A stretch of 64,000 nucleotides of DNA. Origin: Secundilactobacillus collinoides DSM 20515 = JCM 1123. Its GTDB lineage: Bacteria; Bacillota; Bacilli; Lactobacillales; Lactobacillaceae. Location of the stretch: the NCBI RefSeq assembly GCF_001435975.1, contig NZ_AYYR01000067.1, positions 1-64,000 on the forward strand, in the 5' to 3' direction. Under the pieces are notes generated by a model. It was not told where the DNA came from. It made no database searches and saw only the letters and a program-made list of their open reading frames with translations. The position numbers were made by a program, and so were the translations under genes. Shown in pieces: positions 33,683-43,057 of the stretch. Within the stretch, counting starts at the first letter, position 1. The number at the start of each line of letters is the position of its first letter.

Positions 33683-35023
33683 CTAATCATGGGACAAACC
33701 GCCACGCCATTTTGCCAATATCAGCCCTAGCACTAAACCAATCAGTGCTGGAACGGTCCACCCGAGGCCAAGGCTGAATCCGGGCAGCCATTGCCCCCAG
33801 TGCAGCACTTGTGCCACCCAACCCTGATGAAGATCAACCGGCATGGCGTTCAAGCCATCAAGAATCGCTGGAAATAGTGTAAACACCGTCACCGTTCCAA
33901 ACAGCCATTTGGACTCACCCAGAATAGGCGAAAGCAATCCTAACAAAATCAGGGTAATGGCCAACGGGTAGATAAAATACAGAATCGGCGTGGAAATGAC
34001 CAGCAGTCGTTCCAGACCAACGTTCGCAAAAATTAACGGTAAGATACTAGCGAGGCCAACCAACAACTGGTACGGCACCTTTGGAAACAGCTCCTTAAAG
34101 GTATCACCAAACGCGGTGATCAACCCGATAGCCGTTTTTAAACAGGCAATGATCACAATGACGGCTAACAAGGCGTTGCCCAAATCACCGAAATACGCGT
34201 GCGCAACGTTTGCAAGAATCGGACCGCCATTTTCTGCTCGGCCGAATCGGCCAAGCGCGTTACGCCCCAATAGTGCTAGCAGTCCATAAATGACAGCCAT
34301 TAAGGCGACTGCCAACCCGCCAGCGCGAATCGTGTCCTTTGCAATCTGCGTCGGTTGGGTGACACCCAGTCCCTTGATCGCATTAACCACGATGATGCCA
34401 AACGCCAGTGCTGCCAACGCGTCCATCGTGGAATAGCCAGCGGTAAATCCAGCCACTACGGGGACCTTGGCAAAATCGCCAACCGGGGTCTGACCATGAC
34501 CCATGGGCTTAATCAGGACCATCACAAGCAGGATCGCCAGTAAAACCAAAAAAGCTGGTGTCAGCACCTTACCCACGTAAACCATAATTTTCGAAGGTTT
34601 ACGAGCAAAGAACCAGGCAACGGCGAAAAACAAAATTGAGTAAGCCAGCAGGCCGCCGCTCTGCTGCGATTTCGAAACAAATGGCGTCAATCCAACGGAA
34701 AATGAGATCGATGCCAATCGGGGCAACGCAAACAGCGGGCCAATGCACATATACAGCAGAATCGTGAACACATAGGCGTACGGTCGGTTCACCTTTTGCG
34801 ACAGGGTAAACACGCCATCCGTCTTCGTAATTCCAATCGCAGCTACCCCCAACAAGGGCAGTCCAACCCCTGATACGAGAAACCCAATCAGTGCCGGCCA
34901 GTAACTGGTGCCGGCTTGTTGTCCCACAAAGACAGGAAAAATCAGGTTGCCCGCGCCGAAAAACATCCCGAACAACATCATCCCAATGAAGAGCATGTCT
35001 CGGCTGGTTAATTTTTTAATCAT
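33683..35023 (-). CDS. brnQ: Branched-chain amino acid transport system II carrier
   Basis: This LIVCS-family carrier imports leucine, isoleucine and valine with Na+ or H+. It has 446 residues and about twelve helices. The N-terminal signature MLFGMFFGAGNLIFP is diagnostic. AAAGAGG lies 7 bp before the ATG. It is monocistronic. It is one of two transporters in the window tied to branched-chain compounds, the other being the MHS gene behind the Ile/Val leader. Confidence 0.93.
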   Translation of the reverse strand: MIKKLTSRDMLFIGMMLFGMFFGAGNLIFPVFVGQQAGTSYWPALIGFLVSGVGLPLLGVAAIGITKTDGVFTLSQKVNRPYAYVFTILLYMCIGPLFALPRLASISFSVGLTPFVSKSQQSGGLLAYSILFFAVAWFFARKPSKIMVYVGKVLTPAFLVLLAILLVMVLIKPMGHGQTPVGDFAKVPVVAGFTAGYSTMDALAALAFGIIVVNAIKGLGVTQPTQIAKDTIRAGGLAVALMAVIYGLLALLGRNALGRFGRAENGGPILANVAHAYFGDLGNALLAVIVIIACLKTAIGLITAFGDTFKELFPKVPYQLLVGLASILPLIFANVGLERLLVISTPILYFIYPLAITLILLGLLSPILGESKWLFGTVTVFTLFPAILDGLNAMPVDLHQGWVAQVLHWGQWLPGFSLGLGWTVPALIGLVLGLILAKWRGGLSHD

Positions 35024-35148
35024 GAAAATGCCTCTTTCAAGTCGCTATAAGCAACAGTCTTACTTATAGTTTAGCAAGATTTCGTCGTGTGAGATAGGCT
35101 TCAGCTCGCGATCTCATGAGGTTTTAACCGAGGTTTCATTGTTACTGA

Positions 35149-35763
35149 TCACCGTGGTCGCTTCAATTCAAAATCAGGCCCCAACGTCGCATAATTCGGA
35201 CCGGCCAACCGAGCAACTGGATTAAATGCGTGGTAATCGATGTATTTTTTCGCCGGGTCCATCAGTGCTTCATCAAAGTACATGTCCGTCACCTCAAGGA
35301 AAAAGAAGTCTGCTACGGGATGCTCAGCCCGATCCTTCAGGAGTTTATAATCGTAAAGCTTAGTTTCAAACCGGATTTTAGCGTCCCTTAACCCGGGGAC
35401 ACTGACGCTCTTGCTATCAACCAATGGTAGATTGATCAAGTCCAGTTCACTTTGATCGTGGGGCAACGAAGCAGCCGTGGCGTTCATCTGCTTCACGAGA
35501 CTTTCGTCCACTAGGTGCACAACTGCTTCCTCATGCGTCAAAATATTATCGGCGGTGTCCTTCCGTTTACCATTGCGGTACCCCACCGATAAGGCCAACC
35601 AAGGCATGAGCCCGCACGCCACCTGAAAAAAGCTGATGGGCGCCAAGTTCAAGGTATTCACGTCCTCGGTCATCACCCACGCGATCGGGCGCGGAATGAC
35701 ACTGCCGGAAAGAAGTTTGTAGCGTTCTGTTGGGGTTAATTCGTCACTGCTGAAATGATACAT
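35149..35763 (-). CDS. Flavin reductase family protein
   Basis: This FMN-binding split-barrel protein has 204 residues. The flavin-reductase-like motif is GSVIPRPIAWVMTEDVNTLNLAPISF, seen as VIPRPIAWV and NLAPISFF. It likely uses NAD(P)H to reduce flavin or a small substrate. GGGAGG before ATG 35763 decides the start over an in-frame ATG at 35778. An FAD oxidoreductase gene lies upstream on the same strand, across a terminator. Confidence 0.85.
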   Translation of the reverse strand: MYHFSSDELTPTERYKLLSGSVIPRPIAWVMTEDVNTLNLAPISFFQVACGLMPWLALSVGYRNGKRKDTADNILTHEEAVVHLVDESLVKQMNATAASLPHDQSELDLINLPLVDSKSVSVPGLRDAKIRFETKLYDYKLLKDRAEHPVADFFFLEVTDMYFDEALMDPAKKYIDYHAFNPVARLAGPNYATLGPDFELKRPR

Positions 35764-35841
35764 GAAAAGACCTCCCATGTTATTTTCTTCAATGATACAG
35801 CTATTCAGACCCAGTTTTTCCGGTAACGCTCATTAAACAAT

Positions 35842-35873
35842 CGAAAAACCGCCGTTCGAAATCGAACGACGGC
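35842..35873 (-). terminator. Terminator of the FAD-binding protein gene
   Basis: CCGCCGTTCG and CGAACGACGG around a 4-nt loop, followed by five T on the minus strand. Confidence 0.85.
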
Positions 35874-35880
35874 TTAGAAA

Positions 35881-37251
35881 TTAAAGTGTCTCTGCCGCTA
35901 CTTGACCTGCAATTCGGCCACTAGTCAGCGCAAATTGTACAGAACTGCCTGACATGTAGACATGATTATATATCACCTTATTGGCAGTTTCTCCCGTTGC
36001 AAATAAATTTGGAATAACCTGTCCCTGTTTATCTAGTACTTCAAACTGCTTACTGGTTTTAACACCACCGAAAGTTCCCATAATAACCGGATATATTTTG
36101 ACGGCAAAATATGGGGCAGTTTCGACAGCAACTGTGAACTCGGGATCCTTTCCCATCGCATCCTCGCCGTCATGTGCCCCCTTATTATAGGTCGCCATGG
36201 TTTTGGTAAACGTATCAGCTGGAATTTGCATCTGCTCTGCCAAAGACTGGCAGTCAGGCGCCGTGACAACCTCGCCACTTGCTATACCGACCTTCAACGC
36301 TTCTATTATCTCGGCATTGGTCGTTGCTGAATCTAAAATTAACCACGGTGTTTTAGCAGCAATGATAGCGTTGGTCACAACGGCATAATGGGTTTGTTCG
36401 CTCATGAATCGCTTACCGTTACCATCGACATAAACCTTTGACCAATCCATCATCAGTGGAAAAGTATGCGGCACGTTGGTTGTGATGCCCTCGCCAATCA
36501 CCCAAGGGTCTTCGTACAGAACTGCCCCGATGGCTTGAGCCATCAGAATACCATCTCCTTGATTTCCGGCACCTGAATAACTGTGTTCATAGACGTTTGG
36601 GGCAGCTGGAATAAACTTTTGCAATAACCGCTTACTCTTAGCAAAACCGCCAGAAGACAAGATCACCTTCTTAGCGGTCATTTCAACGTCACCGTCCGGC
36701 GTACTTGCTAAGACACCAATAACTGCGCCCTGATCGTTAGTCAGCAATTTTTTTGCAACTGTATTTACCATCACTTTAATTGTGGTTTTCGCCAACGCCT
36801 CAGATAAATTATTAATCAATAGCGGCCCACCCAGTTCACCTCCCTTACCAGGGAAATGAATCCGTTTAACAGTGTCAAGACCAAAACCAGTTATTTCACC
36901 ATAGTGGTGTCCAGCGTCGTCAACTAACCATTCCGTAGTTTTTACGGCTTCATCCATGTAATAATCAACAAAATCATAGTCAGGATATGGGCCATCCGGA
37001 TTCGATGTTGTTTCACGAGCGTGCCAAAGGGTCAGCCAACTTTGTTTCGTATCCTTAATACCTTGTTCACGTTGAAATCTTGTATTAGTCGCAGAAATGC
37101 CGCCACCAGACATCCCAGTTGATCCGCCCAGTGTGTCCATTTTTTCCAAAACAGTCACCCTAGCGCCGTGCTGATAGGCTGATAATGCAGCGGAAATACC
37201 TGCCCCACCACCGCCGACAACTAAGACATCTGTTATCAATGATTGCGTCAT
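35881..37251 (-). CDS. FAD-binding oxidoreductase of the fumarate reductase/flavocytochrome c type
   Basis: This 456-residue flavoprotein has the dinucleotide motif VLVVGGGGAGISAALSA at residues 9-25, GGSTGMSGGG, the mid-protein SSGGFA and a C-terminal FAD-contact segment (NLFATGETANKVIYN). The family includes fumarate and urocanate reductases and ketosteroid dehydrogenases. No covalent FMN or haem domain is attached, so the electron donor is unknown. It is divergent from a TetR gene, with an inverted repeat between them that is a likely operator. Confidence 0.83.
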   Translation of the reverse strand: MTQSLITDVLVVGGGGAGISAALSAYQHGARVTVLEKMDTLGGSTGMSGGGISATNTRFQREQGIKDTKQSWLTLWHARETTSNPDGPYPDYDFVDYYMDEAVKTTEWLVDDAGHHYGEITGFGLDTVKRIHFPGKGGELGGPLLINNLSEALAKTTIKVMVNTVAKKLLTNDQGAVIGVLASTPDGDVEMTAKKVILSSGGFAKSKRLLQKFIPAAPNVYEHSYSGAGNQGDGILMAQAIGAVLYEDPWVIGEGITTNVPHTFPLMMDWSKVYVDGNGKRFMSEQTHYAVVTNAIIAAKTPWLILDSATTNAEIIEALKVGIASGEVVTAPDCQSLAEQMQIPADTFTKTMATYNKGAHDGEDAMGKDPEFTVAVETAPYFAVKIYPVIMGTFGGVKTSKQFEVLDKQGQVIPNLFATGETANKVIYNHVYMSGSSVQFALTSGRIAGQVAAETL

Positions 37252-37384
37252 GAAAAAACCTCCTTGTGTCGCCTTTTATAAACGAATACCCACTATATCA
37301 ATGCAACCACCTCGCATTAAATAATCAGTTTGTATTCGCTTCCAAAGAAATGTTATCATTTTCACAATTGTTTTTAGCCAACAA

Positions 37385-37415
37385 TAACCAACAGGTGTTT
37401 GGTTAACGGTATAAT
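37385..37415. promoter_or_regulatory. Candidate TetR operator and -10 element
   Basis: TAACCAA (37385-37391) and TTGGTTA (37399-37405) form a perfect 7-bp arm palindrome with a 7-bp centre, directly before TATAAT (37410-37415). It lies in the divergent spacer, so it could control both the TetR gene and the FAD oxidoreductase gene. Confidence 0.6.
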
Positions 37416-37447
37416 AAATATGAAGTGTTAACTAGGAAGTGATCAGC

Positions 37448-37978
37448 ATGAATGAAAACGATTTACGAGTCAAAAAAACGAAGCTACAATTACAAAGAGT
37501 ATTAACTGCGCTACTGCAGCACACCGCTTTTGCCAAAATTACCGTCAAAGACATTTGTGATGAGGCCCTAATCAACCGCACTACTTTTTATCAGCATTAT
37601 CATGACAAATCTGACCTTCTGTACGACGTTTTTAATCGCCTAACAATTGATAATCACAGCATCTCATTACACCGGCTGATGACAGAACCCTTCTCAATGT
37701 TCGCGGCAATCGTTAAATCACCACTGCCAGAAATCATCAGTCTCCAAAATAATGACTCTGAATTTCATTGGACCTATCGTCAATATTTTCTGAACTATTA
37801 CATGGAGACTTTCGCGCGCGAGAATTGGCGTTCAACAATTCCTAAGGAGCTCGTCGCTTATACGTTAGTTAACAATGCCTTTAGTTTTCTAGAATGGCAG
37901 GAAGATTTAAACGTAAAGATTTCCGAACGAGAATTGAATACCCTTTTTCGGCGCATGATAACACTACCGGAAATATAG
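37448..37978 (+). CDS. TetR/AcrR-family regulator
   Basis: This 176-residue protein has the helix-turn-helix ITVKDICDEALINRTTFYQHY, recognisable by ICDEALINRTTFYQHY, and a short ligand domain. AGGAAGTG precedes ATG 37448; a GTG at 37439 overlaps that site and was rejected. It probably represses the divergent FAD oxidoreductase and itself through the palindrome at 37385. Confidence 0.84.
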   Translation: MNENDLRVKKTKLQLQRVLTALLQHTAFAKITVKDICDEALINRTTFYQHYHDKSDLLYDVFNRLTIDNHSISLHRLMTEPFSMFAAIVKSPLPEIISLQNNDSEFHWTYRQYFLNYYMETFARENWRSTIPKELVAYTLVNNAFSFLEWQEDLNVKISERELNTLFRRMITLPEI

Positions 37979-38231
37979 GCGGTTGCGCGCAAAATGGTTT
38001 TCAAAAAAGTACAGAAGAATCCATCAATATCCAAAATTGACCTATTGATGAACGCGCTGTCTAGCAAAAAACAGTCATCCAACGCTTAGTTTAGATGGGC
38101 TCGACGCGCTAAAATAATATGCTTCACTCAAATCGTTACTTTTTTTGACTATCTCACATTTTTTCCTTGCGTTCGCCTAACGCTAACGTGCTAAAGTGGC
38201 CTCATCCTAAAACTAAAAGAGGTCGTTTATC

Positions 38232-38990
38232 ATGACAACAACACAACCACTGACCCTGATCACCGGTGCTAACCGGGGCATGGGGTTTGAACTCGCTAAA
38301 GAACTGGGCGCAAAGGGGCAACGAATTTTGCTTGGTGCACGGGATCCAGAAAAAGGCGCCGCTGCTGTTTCACAACTTGAACACGACGGCATTGACGCAT
38401 CCTTGATTGAACTTGATGTCACAAATTCGCAGTCAGTTGAAAACGCCGCTGAAATGATCACCAAAACATTTGGCTATCTCGACATCCTTATTAACAATGC
38501 CGGTGCCGTATTTGACGCGTTTCAACAACCGTCCGTTGTAAATCCTGATCAATTGCGACAAGATTTTGAGTTGAACTACTTTGGCGTGGTCAATATGTGC
38601 CAAGCGTTTCTACCTCTCCTAAAAGCGGCACCTAAGGCTAAGGTTATCAACATTTCCAGCATGATGGGGTCCATAACAAGTGCCTTAGACCCAGAAACTA
38701 ACGTCTATCGCGCAGTGGCCGTGGGTTATCAATCCGCAAAAGCAGCCGTCAACATGTACACCGTTCAACTCGCAAAGGAAATGACCCGGGACAACTTGCC
38801 AATCACTGTCAACGCCATCGATCCTGGCATGGTCGCAACTGAATTTGGCGGTGCTACACCTGAACAGGCTCAGGCAATGGGTGCTAGACCCATTCCTGAG
38901 GGCGTCGCGCGCACTATTGAACTAGCAACCGACCCTGATGATACCAGCAACGCAACGTTTACTAATACAGACGGCGTCGTCGCTTGGTAA
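38232..38990 (+). CDS. Short-chain dehydrogenase/reductase
   Basis: This classical SDR has 252 residues. The NAD(P) motif is TGANRGMGFE, the NNAG motif lies in LINNAGAVFD, and the catalytic site is Ser in NISSMMGS with YQSAK. The substrate is unknown, probably a small carbonyl compound. Upstream, TTGCGT and TAAAGT are separated by 19 bp (38168-38196), the long spacing used by MerR-type activators, and a MerR gene lies just downstream on the other strand. Confidence 0.88.
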   Translation: MTTTQPLTLITGANRGMGFELAKELGAKGQRILLGARDPEKGAAAVSQLEHDGIDASLIELDVTNSQSVENAAEMITKTFGYLDILINNAGAVFDAFQQPSVVNPDQLRQDFELNYFGVVNMCQAFLPLLKAAPKAKVINISSMMGSITSALDPETNVYRAVAVGYQSAKAAVNMYTVQLAKEMTRDNLPITVNAIDPGMVATEFGGATPEQAQAMGARPIPEGVARTIELATDPDDTSNATFTNTDGVVAW

Positions 38991-38997
38991 ATGCAAA

Positions 38998-39042
38998 CAA
39001 AGACCGAGGCACCAACCTAGCTGGCTGATGCCTCGGTCTTTG
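38998..39042. terminator. Terminator overlapping the 3' end of the MerR gene
   Basis: CAAAGACCGAGGC (38998-39010) is exactly complementary to GCCTCGGTCTTTG (39030-39042). The right arm and loop lie inside the last codons of the convergent MerR gene. Only short T-runs flank it. Confidence 0.65.
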
Positions 39043-39400
39043 TCTGGTTAATATTGTTATCGACTGCCCGAATTTTACGCAATACCATCTGTTTTTCCTC
39101 TTGCAGCGCGACCATCTGCTGGTCAAGATTATCCGCTAAGCGGTATAACTGCTGCTTAAATACTTCTTGCTCCGCAACAGTTGGCGTATCCCCTATCTGC
39201 AAGCTCTGGCGAATTTCTTTGATTGGCATATTCATTCGACGTAAAATACAAATAATTTTCACCCGTTCGATGTCGTGATCACTATACTGACGAATACCGT
39301 TTTTATCCCGAGCAACGGTTAAAAGGCCAATTTTTTCGTAGTACCGGAGCGCGTTTGCGGTAACCCCCGCAGACTGCGCTACCTGACGAATGTTTTCCAA
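39017..39400 (-). CDS. MerR-family regulator
   Basis: This 127-residue protein has an N-terminal winged helix (VAQSAGVTANALRYYEKIGLL) followed by a long coiled-coil region (about residues 75-120, LADNLDQQMVALQEEKQM) and no cysteine-rich metal site. It is similar to the small-molecule or oxidative-stress MerR types. GAGGTG lies inside the longer frame from ATG 39418, so the true start is probably TTG 39400. Its likely target is the SDR gene beside it. Confidence 0.82.
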   Translation of the reverse strand: MENIRQVAQSAGVTANALRYYEKIGLLTVARDKNGIRQYSDHDIERVKIICILRRMNMPIKEIRQSLQIGDTPTVAEQEVFKQQLYRLADNLDQQMVALQEEKQMVLRKIRAVDNNINQTKTEASAS

Positions 39401-39511
39401 AAAAACACCTCGTTTCACTTTTGATTTTTGACAGTAAATTAATACGCACCAATTAAAAGGTTTTGCTGTAAAGAGTCAAAACCCAACAAGCTTTCCAAAA
39501 AAAGATAAAAA

Positions 39512-39886
39512 TCAGACGTTTGATCGTGACCATTCACTGCGGCTTCCTGTCTCGTCACAGACCAAATGTTGTGTACCCCATTTTTTCATCGCGAAGATGA
39601 GCGGCATTAGTTCGGTACCCTGTTTTGTCAACGCATATGTGGAAATGACTTGATTATCATGGCGTTGTTTATCGTTTTTCACTAACCCGTTGGCAATCAA
39701 TACGTCCAATTGCTGTTTCAACACTTTTTTGCTGGCAGCCATGGTACTGTGCAACGCTTCGAACCGGTACGGCTCATCCGCCAGCGTCATCATGATCGTT
39801 GGTACCCATTTTTTCCCAATTAAACTTGTTGTTGCTTCCACCGGACAAGTGAACAAACCACCGTCCGCCATGTATGTCGTTGTCAT
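39512..39886 (-). CDS. HxlR-family regulator
   Basis: This 124-residue winged-helix regulator has the typical start CPVEATTSLIGKKWVPTIM and the ending FAMKKWGTQHL. One Cys lies in the N-terminal CPVE and another near the C-terminus (LVCDETG). HxlR proteins such as YodB and HypR sense quinones, aldehydes or hypochlorite through an N-terminal Cys. AGGAGGGATC before ATG 39886 sets the start. It is divergent from the RclA-like gene and is the obvious candidate regulator. Confidence 0.86.
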   Translation of the reverse strand: MTTTYMADGGLFTCPVEATTSLIGKKWVPTIMMTLADEPYRFEALHSTMAASKKVLKQQLDVLIANGLVKNDKQRHDNQVISTYALTKQGTELMPLIFAMKKWGTQHLVCDETGSRSEWSRSNV

Positions 39887-39918
39887 CTGATCCCTCCTGG
39901 TTACCAAAAAGTACCTAA

Positions 39919-39951
39919 TTGCGCACTGAATTTACCACCACTATACTATAG
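39919..39951 (+). promoter_or_regulatory. Promoter of the RclA-like gene
   Basis: TTGCGC (39919-39924), 17 bp and TATACT (39942-39947). CTATACTATAG (39941-39951) is an 11-bp palindrome over the -10 and could be a regulator half-site pair. Confidence 0.55.
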
Positions 39952-39988
39952 AAAACGCGATTGACAAACTGAAAGGATGGCGGTTAAG

Positions 39989-41323
39989 ATGCGGCACTTT
40001 ACAAACATCATTATCGGCTTTGGCAAGGCGGGCAAAACCCTTGCCGGAACACTGGCACAACACGGACAGGACGTTTTAGTCATTGAAAAGGATGCCATGA
40101 TGTATGGCGGCACCTGCATTAACGTGGCGTGCCTGCCCACGAAAAACATGATCATCAGTGCACACAGTGGTCACGGCTACGAGGCAGCATTCGAAACAAA
40201 AAACAAATTGACGACAATGTTGCGGAATAAAAATTATCACAATGTAGCCGACCAGGCAACCGCAACTGTGTTAAATGCGGACGCTGAATTTCTGGACGAC
40301 CACACACTGCAGGTGACAGACGATTCCGGCACCGAAACCCTGACTGCTGACCGGATCTTTATCAACACCGGGTCAACGCCGATCCTTCCAGCGATTGACG
40401 GTCTCGCTGATAGTCAGCACGTGTTCACGTCAAAAACGCTCTTGAATCAATCGAAACAAACCCAGCAGTTAGCAATTCTCGGCAGCGGTCCAATCGGACT
40501 AGAGTTCGCGTCCATGTACGCGCAATTTGGCAGTCAAGTCACTGTCATTGGTCAAACCACTGCGATATTAGAACGATTTGAGCCAGAAATCGCGACAGCC
40601 GCCAAAAATGATTTAGAGACTGACGGGGTCAACTTCGTTCTCGCGAGCCAACTGACGAAGGTGACCGATACAGCAACCGGCTTGTCGCTCACTGTTGAGA
40701 CACCGGCTGGCACGCAAACACTGGCTGCTGATGCGCTGCTCGTTGCAACCGGTCGCCGGGCCAACACTGACGACCTGCATTTGGAACGTACAAGTATTAA
40801 CACTGATGACCGCGGCGCCATTGCAGTTAACGATGTGTTGGAAACCAGTGTTCCGAACGTTTACGCCCTCGGCGACGTTGCCGGCAGTCCGCAGTTCACC
40901 TACATCTCACTTGATGACTGGCGCATCATGGCCAATCAACTGTTTGGTGATCAGACTCGCACCCGCGCTAACCGTCCCGTCTACGCCAACACCATCTTCT
41001 TGAATCCAGCTGTCAGCAGCGTCGGGCAGACTGAAGCGCAATTAAAAGCAGCCGAACAGCCCTACCAGGTATTGAAAATGGCAACAGCTGGTGTACCCAA
41101 AGCCCAGGTTATTGGCAATCCCCGCGGGAATTACAAGGCACTGATCGACCCAGAGACCCATCAGATCCTTGGTGCCGCAATTTACGCGGAAGAAGCGTTT
41201 GAAACCATTAACGTGATTACGGTGGCGATGCAAAACCATCTGCCAGCAGAAGTGCTGCGCGACCAAATTTACACGCACCCAACGATGACCGAAGCACTAA
41301 ATGACCTTTTCGCTCAAATTTAA
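39989..41323 (+). CDS. rclA: RclA-like pyridine nucleotide-disulfide oxidoreductase
   Basis: This FAD enzyme has 444 residues. The features closely follow RclA, the reactive-chlorine-resistance flavoprotein that reduces Cu(II): IIIGFGKAGKTLAGTLAQ at the N-terminus, the redox pair in GGTCINVACLPTK, FTYISLDDWRIM, and the C-terminal LRDQIYTHPTMTEALNDLF. ATG 39977 directly abuts AAAGGA, so ATG 39989 is preferred. The HxlR gene on the other strand suggests induction by oxidants such as hypochlorite. The copper operon at 6 kb is a functional relative, though distant. Confidence 0.9.
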   Translation: MRHFTNIIIGFGKAGKTLAGTLAQHGQDVLVIEKDAMMYGGTCINVACLPTKNMIISAHSGHGYEAAFETKNKLTTMLRNKNYHNVADQATATVLNADAEFLDDHTLQVTDDSGTETLTADRIFINTGSTPILPAIDGLADSQHVFTSKTLLNQSKQTQQLAILGSGPIGLEFASMYAQFGSQVTVIGQTTAILERFEPEIATAAKNDLETDGVNFVLASQLTKVTDTATGLSLTVETPAGTQTLAADALLVATGRRANTDDLHLERTSINTDDRGAIAVNDVLETSVPNVYALGDVAGSPQFTYISLDDWRIMANQLFGDQTRTRANRPVYANTIFLNPAVSSVGQTEAQLKAAEQPYQVLKMATAGVPKAQVIGNPRGNYKALIDPETHQILGAAIYAEEAFETINVITVAMQNHLPAEVLRDQIYTHPTMTEALNDLFAQI

Positions 41324-41334
41324 TCGTGACCCAC

Positions 41335-41369
41335 AAAAAGCTTGGTCGAAATTGACCAAGCTTTTTTAG
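41335..41369. terminator. Convergent terminator, rclA and DUF1835 genes
   Basis: AAAAAGCTTGGTC (41335-41347) is exactly complementary to GACCAAGCTTTTT (41354-41366), 6-nt loop, A and T runs on both sides. Confidence 0.88.
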
Positions 41370-41372
41370 TAA

Positions 41373-42104
41373 TCATTTATTAGAACGGTCATTCAATATA
41401 GCTAATCGATGCCGATACCACCAAGCTGGCACACCGATTGGATAAGCGGTCAAAGTCTCAGTGATGATGCGCGTCCGCTTGGCAAAAGACACTGGTTTTA
41501 ATTTGATGTTCAGCATTGCTTGTCTCAAAGCACCGTCCAAAAAATCAGCGGGAACACCCACCATATGACCATTGATGGCCACCCTCAACGGTGCGTTAGC
41601 CGCCGACAACGCCCGCCATTCGTAACTGTATGTTTGACGCAAACTGTATGATAAATTTTTTGCGGTATCAAGATAAGCATTCACGGCATCTGAATCGATG
41701 TCGCCAAGCGTCGCAAACCGTTTCAACACATCCCGGTTTTGATAGTTGGCGACCGTCAGCGGTACCTTAATGTGGGTCACATTGAGCTGCTGATCTTTCA
41801 GTCGATCACAGAGCCAGAGAAAGCCTAGAGTATCATCAGCTGAATCACTCCACCAAACACGCACTGCTTCCCCGGCATCCGTTGACTTGCGCAACCGGGC
41901 AAGCTGCTGGTGAGCAGCGGCAACCAGTTGCGCCGCCGTACTATTTGAATCATGCTTGGCCTTCAGCTGCCAAAACGGATCTAGCGCGTTGTTTAACCGG
42001 TGCAGACTACCAATTTGTAAGTCAAACTGCAACGCGATAACCGGCGTTTTGAGGTGTTGGTGCAAGGTGTCAGCAAAGGCTTCGTTGAATGTGATATCAA
42101 TCAT
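41373..42104 (-). CDS. DUF1835-domain protein
   Basis: This soluble protein has 243 residues. The start MIDITFNEAFADTLHQHL and the stretch VRVWWSDSADDTLGFLWLCD fit the DUF1835 family, usually followed by a DUF3658-like region. Its function is unknown. GGAGGAAACT lies just before ATG 42104 and decides the start over in-frame ATGs at 42137 and 42128. It is divergent from a TetR gene, which may regulate it. Confidence 0.7.
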   Translation of the reverse strand: MIDITFNEAFADTLHQHLKTPVIALQFDLQIGSLHRLNNALDPFWQLKAKHDSNSTAAQLVAAAHQQLARLRKSTDAGEAVRVWWSDSADDTLGFLWLCDRLKDQQLNVTHIKVPLTVANYQNRDVLKRFATLGDIDSDAVNAYLDTAKNLSYSLRQTYSYEWRALSAANAPLRVAINGHMVGVPADFLDGALRQAMLNIKLKPVSFAKRTRIITETLTAYPIGVPAWWYRHRLAILNDRSNK

Positions 42105-42281
42105 AGTTTCCTCCGTAATTTTAGCCATATGGGCCAACCTTAATACCTAATAGCTACGGCATCACATCCAAATATGGTTGAAATAAATCGTCTTTTTTTA
42201 GCCTTGTCGTTTCACACCATTGTGCAAGTTCATAATGTGCTAAACTAATACTAATCAAACACGCACACAAGGAGGTGCCCC

Positions 42282-42899
42282 ATGGCCACATTAACCAACG
42301 ATGAACGAAAAAAGCAAAAACGCGAGACCATCATTACCAGCGGTCGCCGCGTCTTTCAGCAAAAAGGCTTTTTGGATGTGACCATGAAGGACATCATTGA
42401 AGCGGCCAACATCAGCCGTGGCGGCATCTACCTGTACTTTCATTCCGTCGATGAGGTCTTCGTCGCCGTCCTCAACAAACGAAACAGCCACTCCTTGGAA
42501 GAAGTGAAACAGGATATCGTTTCAAAAAACGACTTTGACCTTGTCCTTCAAGATTACTTTGACGGTCAGCGTGACCGGTTGCTCAGCGGCTTAAACGACA
42601 GCCTGTTACGCGCAGTTTACGAGTATTATTTCACCCACAAACGCCCTGAAGACCAGGCCTTCCAAGCTGAACAGTTTGCCATGATCAAACAAACCATCAC
42701 CACCATTTTAGAGTTTGGCATCGCACAAAACGTGCTGCGTGACAGCAATCTAAACGACATCGCAGAGCACATCATGTTTCTTATTGAAGGCCTCAGCGTG
42801 TTGGCACTGACCAGCGGCGTCACACCGCAACAGGTCGATGACCAATTCGATTTAATTGAGGCGATGCTCCCACGCACAGCGAGTGAAACAAGGCGGTAA
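42282..42899 (+). CDS. TetR/AcrR-family regulator
   Basis: This 205-residue protein has the helix-turn-helix VTMKDIIEAANISRGGIYLYF near residue 45 and a C-terminal domain with a hydrophobic ligand pocket. AAGGAGGTG precedes the ATG. The promoter has an extended -10, TGCTAAACT (about 42237-42245). The next genes on the same strand are distant, so the divergent DUF1835 gene is the nearest candidate target. Confidence 0.85.
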   Translation: MATLTNDERKKQKRETIITSGRRVFQQKGFLDVTMKDIIEAANISRGGIYLYFHSVDEVFVAVLNKRNSHSLEEVKQDIVSKNDFDLVLQDYFDGQRDRLLSGLNDSLLRAVYEYYFTHKRPEDQAFQAEQFAMIKQTITTILEFGIAQNVLRDSNLNDIAEHIMFLIEGLSVLALTSGVTPQQVDDQFDLIEAMLPRTASETRR

Positions 42900-42955
42900 G
42901 GGGCGAATTGTAGCCCTTTGCCTTGTAAAACTTGTTTCGACACTGCTGCCTAGAA
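42896..42955 (+). repeat. Partial copy of the dispersed repeat
   Basis: TGTAGCCCTTTGCCTTGTAA followed by AACTTGTTTCGACA matches AGGAGCCCCTTGCCTTGCGA and AACACGTTTCTGCA in the unit at 26131-26353. It starts at the TetR stop codon. The remaining 42956-43167 interval holds only a terminator. Confidence 0.5.
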
Positions 42956-43001
42956 AGCGTGGGGTTGTGTTTATTTCCTTTCCTTAACCATTCAAAAAAA
43001 T

Positions 43002-43057
43002 AAGCGCCCCTAGCAGAAGATCCTACTCGGATTTCTAGCTAGGGGCGCTTATATTTT
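43002..43057. terminator. Hairpin terminator between TetR and nuclease genes
   Basis: AAGCGCCCCTAGC (43002-43014) is exactly complementary to GCTAGGGGCGCTT (43038-43050), with a 23-nt loop. On the minus strand seven T follow, so it probably ends the nuclease transcript. Confidence 0.75.
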
